This document shows, one piece after another, positions 58,672 through 64,000 of a stretch of DNA of 64,000 bases. The notes under the pieces are model-generated. The model was given only the letters and a program-made list of their open reading frames with translations. It did no database searches and was not told where the DNA came from. Within the stretch, counting starts at the first letter, position 1. Each line of letters starts with the position of its first letter. A program made the position numbers and the translations under genes. The stretch comes from Sandaracinaceae bacterium (GTDB lineage: Bacteria > Myxococcota_A > Polyangia > Polyangiales > Sandaracinaceae): the NCBI GenBank assembly GCA_019637095.1, contig JAHBWG010000026.1, positions 1-64,000 on the forward strand. The letters are read 5' to 3'.

Positions 58672-59432
58672 GTGGCGGTCGCGCGAACAGGGCGAGGCGG
58701 ACAGACGCGCGTGCTGGTCGGGGCGGTGATCGGCGCGGCGCTCGGCGCGGTCGCCGTGACCGCGTGGTCGCACCGCGCCACCGGTGTGTCGGCCCCCGGG
58801 GGGGGGGGGCGGGATCGGAGTTCGCGTACGCCGACCCGACCGTGCTCGCGGGCTCTTCGAGCCCGCCGGGAGCGCGCGGCGCTGCGGCGCATGACGGCGG
58901 GCTGCGACCGGGCGACGGCGGCGCCGAGGACGTCGAGGGCGCGCGGCGCGCGGCAGCCCGCCGGGCGCTCGCGCGGATGGTCGCGCACGTGCGGGCGAAT
59001 CGGTCACGCCCCTCGCTTCGGGCTCTCGAGCCCAGCGAGGTCGCGGTCAACTTCGCGCAGTACGTCGATGGCCTCGCGGTCGGCCTCGAAGCGTTGAGCC
59101 CGGAACAGCGCGCCGCCATCGCCGACGACATCGGGGATCGGATCTGCGATCCGACTGCCGAGCGCACCGACGTCCATCTCTTGACGCTGCTCGAGCTGCG
59201 CATGCCCGACGTCGCCAGCTCTCGTGCGCTGGACTGCGCTCTCGGCGGGGTCGCGGACGAGCACGATCCGCTGCTGCCTCTCGTCCTCGACGCGTGGCTG
59301 GGAGCGGGGATCGGGCCGAGCGCGGGGTTCGACGTGTGGCGGGACGCGGTGACGATCCCGGAGCTGCGGGCTCGCTTCGACGGTGAGCCAGCCCATGAAG
59401 AGCTACGCCGGCGAATGCCGGAGGGAGGGTGA
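58672..59432 (+). CDS. Membrane-anchored protein interrupted at a G12 tract
   Basis: The GTG at 58672 starts AVARTGRGGQTRVLVGAVIG, with one transmembrane helix to about residue 35, then HRATGVSAPGGGG. The frame then meets twelve consecutive G (58798-58809). With twelve Gs the reading turns to Arg-rich nonsense. With ten or thirteen it would continue as GSEFAYADPTVLAGSSSPPG and on to EVAVNFAQYVDGLAVGLEAL, ending at the TGA 59430-59432. The downstream part has good codon use and joins the next gene with 1 base between, so the gene is almost certainly one unit of about 253 residues. No family is recognised; there is some helical, TPR-like character. The tract may be an assembly error or a phase-variation switch. 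Confidence 0.7.
58798..58809 (+). other. G12 homopolymer inside a coding region (possible phase-variation tract)
   Basis: Twelve consecutive G, preceded by five C. It sits in the linker after the transmembrane helix of the 58672 gene, exactly where the reading frame is lost. Changing the run to 10 or 13 restores the frame. No other mononucleotide run of this length was noticed in the window. Confidence 0.85.
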
Positions 59433-59433
59433 G

Positions 59434-60255
59434 ATGATGGGAACGAGGATCTCGGTTGCGCTCGGCACGACGGTTGCGCTCCTTGGCGCTGCGGAGGTCG
59501 AGGCCCAGCAGCCGGTCAACGGGACGAGCGGCGCCGACGTCGTCTTCATCGGCTACCTCGACGCCACGGAGGCAGGCCGCGCTGGAGGTCCCGGCACCGG
59601 GCGAGGAGTGTACGCGTGCGTGTTCAACCCGTCGACGGATGTCTCGAGCTGGCAACAGCTCGAATCGAACACCGCGACGCTGTCGCAGAGCTACAAGTTC
59701 AACGCGCTCGGCGGGAACGACGAGGTCGAGATCATCAACGCCAACGTCGCGATCGGCGACCTCGATGGCGACACGAGCGGTGGTCAGCCACCCGATTGCG
59801 GGGGCCGAACGTGGGCTCCGCTCAACTACTCCAGCTACTACTTCGATCTCGACGGGGACGCGGGCCAGGACGGACTGTGGACCGCTTACGGCTACTCCTT
59901 CGCGCACGGGGATGACTCGGGCGCGACCGGCTACGACGACTACGTCATGTCGGGCTCCTGGAACGCGAGCTCGCGCCATCGCGGCTTCGCCGGCGACGAT
60001 GCGCTGATCGCGGCGGGAACGGTCTACAACCGCGACCGCATGTACGGCGACGATGACGACGACTGCGTCCTCGAAGTGGGCACGGCCGCGGCCTACGCGG
60101 AGGGAGGAGACCACGACGGCGGCGACGTGCTCCGGTACGACGCGACCCTGCCGGTGACCTACGGCGGCTTCGAGACCGTGACCTCGGGCGTCACCACTTG
60201 CCCCGGCGGGTACTTCATCCTGAGCCCAGAGCCGTCGGCGTTCTGGGGATCGTGA
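59434..60255 (+). CDS. Secreted RTX-like (calcium-binding beta-roll) protein
   Basis: A 273-residue protein from ATG 59434, with GGAGGGAGGGTGAG directly upstream. MMGTRISVALGTTVALLGAA to EVEAQ is a signal peptide. Degenerate RTX/hemolysin-type nonapeptides are scattered through the chain: NGTSGADVVFIG, NALGGNDEVEIINANV, GFAGDDALIAAG and MYGDDDDDCVLEVG. One segment (YYFDLDGDAGQDGLWTAYGY) also has an EF-loop-like DLDGDAGQD. A calcium-stabilised extracellular protein is likely; with a Sec-type signal it is not a typical type I substrate. Function is unknown. The response-regulator frame begins right at its stop. Confidence 0.78.
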   Translation: MMGTRISVALGTTVALLGAAEVEAQQPVNGTSGADVVFIGYLDATEAGRAGGPGTGRGVYACVFNPSTDVSSWQQLESNTATLSQSYKFNALGGNDEVEIINANVAIGDLDGDTSGGQPPDCGGRTWAPLNYSSYYFDLDGDAGQDGLWTAYGYSFAHGDDSGATGYDDYVMSGSWNASSRHRGFAGDDALIAAGTVYNRDRMYGDDDDDCVLEVGTAAAYAEGGDHDGGDVLRYDATLPVTYGGFETVTSGVTTCPGGYFILSPEPSAFWGS

Positions 60256-60278
60256 CGAGGTGGCTATCAAGCGGGGTG

Positions 60279-60917
60279 ATGGCTGATCGCGGACGGCCCC
60301 GGCGGGTGTTACTGATCGTCGAGGACGACCGACGCGTGGCGCGCGCGCTCGCGCGCATGATCGCGACGCGACTGCCTGACGTGTGGACGGCGCACTCAGC
60401 AGCAGCCGCCCGAGCCCGCCTGCGGTCGTCGTCGGGCGCCTCCGTGGCTGGGGTCCTCGCCGACTTCGAGCTCGGAGACGCCACCGGCCTCGACGTGATC
60501 CGCGAAGCCCGGGCACTGACTCCCGAGCTGCCGGCCCTGATCCTCACTGGCCACGGATCAGACGAGCTCGCGAACGCCTGCGCGGCTGAGCGGATCACGT
60601 ACGTGACGAAGCCGTGCACCGTGGCCGCGCTCGAGCCCTTTCTCGAGCGCGTGGCGCTTCACGAGTCGTTCGCTTCGATAGCCGCGTCCGAAGTCGCGGC
60701 GACTGCCCGAGAGGGCCGGGTCCTAGCCCTCGTGCGCGACGGGCTCACACAGCAAGAGGTGGCCGAGGCGCTCGGCGTCGAGCTCAGCACCGTCCGCAAG
60801 CACGCGTCGAACCTGCTGATCAAGGCCCGGCGTCGCGGCGTGAACGTGGCCTCGCTCGCGGAGCTCGCCCGCGCGCTGGGGCGCGCGAGCTCACGGCCAC
60901 CGCCCCGGCCCGAGTGA
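60279..60917 (+). CDS. NarL/LuxR-type response regulator
   Basis: A 212-residue protein from ATG 60279 (MADRGRPRRVLLIVEDDRRV); a GTG at 60252, overlapping the upstream stop in GTGA, is an alternative. The receiver has acidic ED, phosphoacceptor Asp in GVLADFELGDATGLDVI, Thr in LILTGHGSDE and Lys in YVTKPCT. The C-terminal LuxR-type HTH is VLALVRDGLTQQEVAEALGV then ELSTVRKHASNLLIKARRRG. Its receiver closely resembles the frameshifted regulator at 21656 (ARALARxI/L, DFELxDxTxLDV, ALxLTGH). No histidine kinase is adjacent. It probably regulates the secreted-protein cluster it ends. Confidence 0.9.
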   Translation: MADRGRPRRVLLIVEDDRRVARALARMIATRLPDVWTAHSAAAARARLRSSSGASVAGVLADFELGDATGLDVIREARALTPELPALILTGHGSDELANACAAERITYVTKPCTVAALEPFLERVALHESFASIAASEVAATAREGRVLALVRDGLTQQEVAEALGVELSTVRKHASNLLIKARRRGVNVASLAELARALGRASSRPPPRPE

Positions 60918-61063
60918 GCGCGCCGACGGCGCAGGTCCGCGACATGGCGGGTAGGCCGGCGCCCTCGCGGACCAGGAGCGACGATCCAGCGCGCGAGAAA
61001 ACAGCGACATCGTCGGCACGTCGGGCGACGACACGCCTCGACGCTCGGCTCTCCGCTCGGACG

Positions 61064-61711
61064 CTACGCGCGAGGGTAGCCGACCGTCTGCGAGAGCAAG
61101 ACCTCTTGATCGTGACCCAGGCCGAGGGCCTGCGCGATCGCGTCGCGATCGATCCACCCGCGGATCACCGTCGCGAGCCCGGCCGACGCGCAGTAGAGGT
61201 AGACGTTCTGGGCGATCGCCCCCGCAGCGGCGGCCGAGTAGACCGTGCGCTGCGCCACCGGGACGAGCTTCATCCGCGAGTGATCGGCGACGTACACGAG
61301 GTCGAGCGGCGCGTCGGCGACGAAGTCCTGGTACCCCGTCACCCGACGCGCATCGGCGGCGCTCACCAGCTCGAGCCGGTGACCCCGGGGCTCGAAGCGG
61401 TAGGTCCCCTCGGGCAGCGCCACGTAGACGTCGATCTCCTGCGCGTCGAGCGCGCTCGGGGCGGTCCGTCCCCCGGCCTCGGGCCGGTTGACGCCGAACG
61501 CCGACCACAGCAGGTCGGAGAGCACCTGCGCGGGGAGGACGTCCGGAAGGAACGCACGCTCCGAGCGCCGCCGTCGCAGCGCGTCCATGAGCGGCAGCCC
61601 GCCCTCCGTGCTCGGAGGCGGCAGCTCGATCGCTTCCGGCGCGCCGCCGCGCGAGGGCGCGGGCCGGAGCTTCCCCATCAGCCCGAGGGCCAGCTTCGTG
61701 AGCGTCGACAT
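61064..61711 (-). CDS. SagB/ThcOx-type nitroreductase-family flavoprotein
   Basis: A 215-residue protein from ATG 61711 (MSTLTKLALGLMGKLRPAPS). Landmarks of the SagB-like nitroreductase branch are MDALRRRRSERAFLPDVLPA, QVLSDLLWSAFGVNRPEAGG then RTAPSALDAQEIDVYVAL, PEGTYRFEPRGHRLELV, and GAIAQNVYLYCASAGLATVI then RGWIDR and VLLSQTVGYPR. The family binds FMN and performs oxidations such as azoline-to-azole in peptide biosynthesis. No peptide precursor or YcaO gene is near, so a stand-alone oxidoreductase is more likely. It is convergent with the response regulator (146-base gap with a short GCGCCG-A-CGGCGC palindrome at 60920-60932) and divergent from the debranching-enzyme gene. Confidence 0.87.
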   Translation of the reverse strand: MSTLTKLALGLMGKLRPAPSRGGAPEAIELPPPSTEGGLPLMDALRRRRSERAFLPDVLPAQVLSDLLWSAFGVNRPEAGGRTAPSALDAQEIDVYVALPEGTYRFEPRGHRLELVSAADARRVTGYQDFVADAPLDLVYVADHSRMKLVPVAQRTVYSAAAAGAIAQNVYLYCASAGLATVIRGWIDRDAIAQALGLGHDQEVLLSQTVGYPRA

Positions 61712-61862
61712 CGCCCCGGGGGAGCTAAGCCCACGCCGGCCGCGAGCAAGGCGAGCGCAGCGGCGAGGCGAGAGCGACGCGCGCACCTGTCGCGGACGCG
61801 TAACACGTTGACGCGCGCGAGAAAGCGCGCGCCCCGAGACCGCAGGTAGAACCAGCGACGAA

Positions 61863-64000
61863 GTGACGCTCCTCCACCGCGCCGCGCTCTCGCTCTTCGC
61901 CGCCGGCTCTGCGCTCGCGTGCGCGCCACCGTCGCACGCAGGGCCCGACGCCGCGGCGCGCGACGCGAGCGCGCGCGACGCGCAGCCCTTTGACGCAGGC
62001 GCGGACGCGAGCGGGGCCGACGACGCCGGGCCGCCGCGCGACCCGTGGGCGCACGGCCCGCCGCTCGGGGCGCGACGCCACGCCGACGGCGCGCTCGAGG
62101 TGCGCGTGCGCTCGGTGAACGCCACGCGGATCGAGCTCGCGCTGTTCGCCGCGCCGCTCGGCGAGGTCGAGCGCCTGCGCGTCCCGCTCACCCGCGCGGA
62201 GGAGAGCGACCGCTTCACCGGCGTCGTCGGCGCGGACGCGCTGCGCGCCGCCGGCCTGGGCGAGCCGCTCTACTACGGGCTGCGCGTGTGGGGCCCCAAC
62301 TGGCCGTACGACGCGGCGTGGACGCCGGGCAGCGAGGCCGGCTTCGTGGTGGACATCGACGCCGACGGCAACCGCATGAACCCCAACAAGGTCGTGCTCG
62401 ATCCCTATGCGCTCGAGCTCAGCCACGATCCGCGCAACCCGATGCACACGGACGCCTCGGTGTTCCGCAGCGACGACGCGACGCGCGCGATCGACTCGGG
62501 ACCGTTCGCGCCCAAGGGCATCGTGCTCGACGTGCCGCCCCCCGCGGCGCCGGGCCCCGGCCGCGCGCTGCGCGATCAGGTCGTCTACGAGGTGCACCTG
62601 CGCGGCCTGACGCGCCGCGACGAGGCCCTCCCCGAGGCGGAGCGCGGCACCTACGCCGGCGCGCGCGCGCGCGCCCGGGCGCTCGCCGCGCTCGGCGTCA
62701 CCGCGATCGAGCTGCTCCCGCTCCACGAGACGGGCAACGATCAGAACGAGCTCACCGGCGACGCGGCCGGCGACAACTACTGGGGCTACTCGACGATCTC
62801 GTACTTCGCGCCCGACCGCCGCTACGCGGCCGACCGCAGCCCGGGCGGGCCGACGCGCGAGCTGCGCGAGACGATCCGCGCGTTCCACGACGAGGGCCTC
62901 GAGGTGTGGGTCGACGTCGTCTACAACCACACGGCGGAGGGCCGCGCCGCGTACCTGTCGTTCCGCGGGGTCGACGACGCGACCTACTACGTCCACGCGA
63001 GCGACGCGCGGAGCTACCTCGACCACAACGGCGTCGGCCCCGACGTCGCGACCGCGCAGCCGATGGTGGCCGACCTCGTGATCGACTCGCTGCGCTACTG
63101 GCACGAGATCCTCGGCGTCGACGGGTTCCGCTTCGACCTCGCGTCGGTGCTCGGCAACGAGTGCACGCGCGCGTGCTTCCGCTGGTCGGCCGGCGGATTG
63201 ATCTCGCGGATCGCCGAGACGTTCGCGCGCCCGGACGACGGCGGCCCGGGCGCGATCCTGGTGGCGGAGGCGTGGGGCATCGGGCCCGGCACCTACCGCG
63301 TCGGCCAGTTCCCGCGCGGCTGGGCGGAGTGGAACGATCGATACCGCGACACGGTGCGGCGCGACCTCAACCGCCTCGGCGTCGAGCCCGTGCCGCTCGC
63401 CGAGCTCGCGCGGCGCGTCACCGGCTCGCCCGACCTGTTCGGCGAGCGCGGGCCCGCGGCGTCGATCGACTTCGTGACCGCGCACGACGGCTTCACGCTG
63501 CGCGATCTGTTCGCCTACGACCGCAAGGTGAACGACCAGCCGTGGCCGTGGGGCCCCTCGAGCGGCGGGCGCGACGAGGAGCTGTCGTGGTCGCATGGCG
63601 GCGACGCGATCCGGCAGCGGCGCGCGGCGCGCACGGCGATGGCGCTGCTCCTGCTCTCGCACGGCGTGCCGATGCTCACCGGCGGCGACGAGTTCCTCCG
63701 GACGCAGCGTGGCAACAACAACCCCTACAACCTCGACTCGCCGGCGATCTGGCTCGACCCCGGCGGTCCCGCCGCGGAGGCGGGGTTCCATGCGATGACG
63801 CGCCGCCTGCTCGCGTTCCGTCGCGCGCACGACGCCTTGCGCCCGGCCGAGCACGCGGGCCCGAGCGGCGACGCGGACGGAGACGGGCTCGCCGCGATCA
63901 CCTACTACCGCGACGACGGCGCGCGCGCGGACGGGGCCTACCTCGACGCGCACGACCGCCACTTCCTGTCGTGGGTGCTCGACGCGGACGAGCGCGGCGA
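61863..64000 (+). CDS. GH13 glycogen-debranching/isoamylase-type lipoprotein (partial, runs off right edge)
   Basis: The GTG at 61863 starts TLLHRAALSLFAAGSALAC, a lipoprotein signal with lipobox ALAC, followed by an Asp/Ala-rich linker. At least 712 codons are open to the window end. A CBM48-like N-terminal domain (EPLYYGLRVWGPNWPY, NPNKVVLDPYALELSHDPRN) precedes the catalytic barrel. GH13 landmarks are DVVYNH (Asp351), GFRFDLAS with nucleophile Asp425, LVAEAW with acid/base Glu469, and TAHDGFTL with Asp542, plus PMLTGGDEFLRTQRGNNNPY then N, typical of GlgX/isoamylase. An exported debranching enzyme implies use of external glycogen or starch, unlike cytoplasmic GlgX. The stop lies beyond the window. 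Confidence 0.93.
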   Translation, partial: MTLLHRAALSLFAAGSALACAPPSHAGPDAAARDASARDAQPFDAGADASGADDAGPPRDPWAHGPPLGARRHADGALEVRVRSVNATRIELALFAAPLGEVERLRVPLTRAEESDRFTGVVGADALRAAGLGEPLYYGLRVWGPNWPYDAAWTPGSEAGFVVDIDADGNRMNPNKVVLDPYALELSHDPRNPMHTDASVFRSDDATRAIDSGPFAPKGIVLDVPPPAAPGPGRALRDQVVYEVHLRGLTRRDEALPEAERGTYAGARARARALAALGVTAIELLPLHETGNDQNELTGDAAGDNYWGYSTISYFAPDRRYAADRSPGGPTRELRETIRAFHDEGLEVWVDVVYNHTAEGRAAYLSFRGVDDATYYVHASDARSYLDHNGVGPDVATAQPMVADLVIDSLRYWHEILGVDGFRFDLASVLGNECTRACFRWSAGGLISRIAETFARPDDGGPGAILVAEAWGIGPGTYRVGQFPRGWAEWNDRYRDTVRRDLNRLGVEPVPLAELARRVTGSPDLFGERGPAASIDFVTAHDGFTLRDLFAYDRKVNDQPWPWGPSSGGRDEELSWSHGGDAIRQRRAARTAMALLLLSHGVPMLTGGDEFLRTQRGNNNPYNLDSPAIWLDPGGPAAEAGFHAMTRRLLAFRRAHDALRPAEHAGPSGDADGDGLAAITYYRDDGARADGAYLDAHDRHFLSWVLDADERG

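Noticed and set aside
57789..58988. A 399-codon minus-strand frame across the inverted repeat and lipoprotein gene
   Set aside because: It is antisense to two plus-strand genes, of which one has a clear lipobox, and lacks any recognisable domain.
61725..63962. A 745-codon minus-strand frame at the right end
   Set aside because: It is antisense to the GH13 enzyme, whose four catalytic regions are in order on the plus strand.

Overview
The window looks like a stretch of chromosome from a Myxococcota bacterium of the Sandaracinus/Polyangia type. This rests on very high G+C with strong third-position bias, many lipoproteins with Asp-Ala-Gly-rich linkers and Cys-rich repeats, MYXO-CTERM-like C-terminal anchors, eukaryotic-type Ser/Thr kinases, and secreted enzymes. 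The lineage is inferred from gene content, not from a marker gene. Genes are tightly packed: no gene-free stretch exceeds 300 bases, and no rRNA, tRNA, IS element or CRISPR array was seen.

Region 1 (87-20748, minus strand) is one long operon whose genes overlap or lie a few bases apart. In transcription order it encodes a small exported protein, a secreted matrixin-like metalloprotease, a SUMF1/FGE-fold lipoprotein, a ~2040-residue protein resembling the A subunit of Tc (ABC) toxins (frameshifted at a GGG run), an FG-GAP lipoprotein, and a 2638-residue SpvB/FG-GAP/RHS protein that looks like a fused Tc B+C cocoon with a signal peptide. It ends with a small multi-pass membrane protein placed where an immunity protein would be. 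This is the best candidate for an undescribed system.

Region 2 (20853-30767, minus strand) starts with a six-gene type VI secretion spike operon: VgrG, a separately encoded beta-helix needle-like protein, DUF2169 fused to pentapeptide repeats, a 642-residue pentapeptide protein, DUF3540 and a DUF4150 PAAR-like tip. Two regulators follow: a NarL-type response regulator (frameshifted) and a pseudo-receiver/HTH protein. A Ser/Thr kinase gene (30882) diverges from vgrG.

Region 3 (31755-44402) is mixed. It holds two divergent citrate-synthase-family loci, one split in two with an N-terminal HTH and a striking AT-rich operator over its start codon. It also holds a trypsin-like lipoprotein, an M74 murein endopeptidase, a TPR protein, purF, a DUF924 gene, a 58-residue zinc-ribbon gene, a Cys-rich lipoprotein, a rifampin-phosphotransferase-like enzyme and an RluA-type pseudouridine synthase.

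Region 4 (44464-53577) reads on the minus strand from a helical-repeat/kinase fusion through a TPR membrane protein and a MopE-like Cys-rich lipoprotein to two tandem paralogous lipoproteins of lower G+C. A Fur-family regulator diverges from it.

Region 5 (53858-64000) has a Cys-rich/Ig-like MYXO-CTERM-type surface protein, an AraC regulator, a long perfect inverted repeat, and a plus-strand operon of a lipoprotein, a membrane protein interrupted at a G12 tract, an RTX-like secreted protein and a response regulator. A SagB-type nitroreductase and a GH13 debranching-enzyme lipoprotein (cut by the right edge) complete it. Three apparent frameshifts, two at G/C runs, suggest either assembly errors or phase variation.
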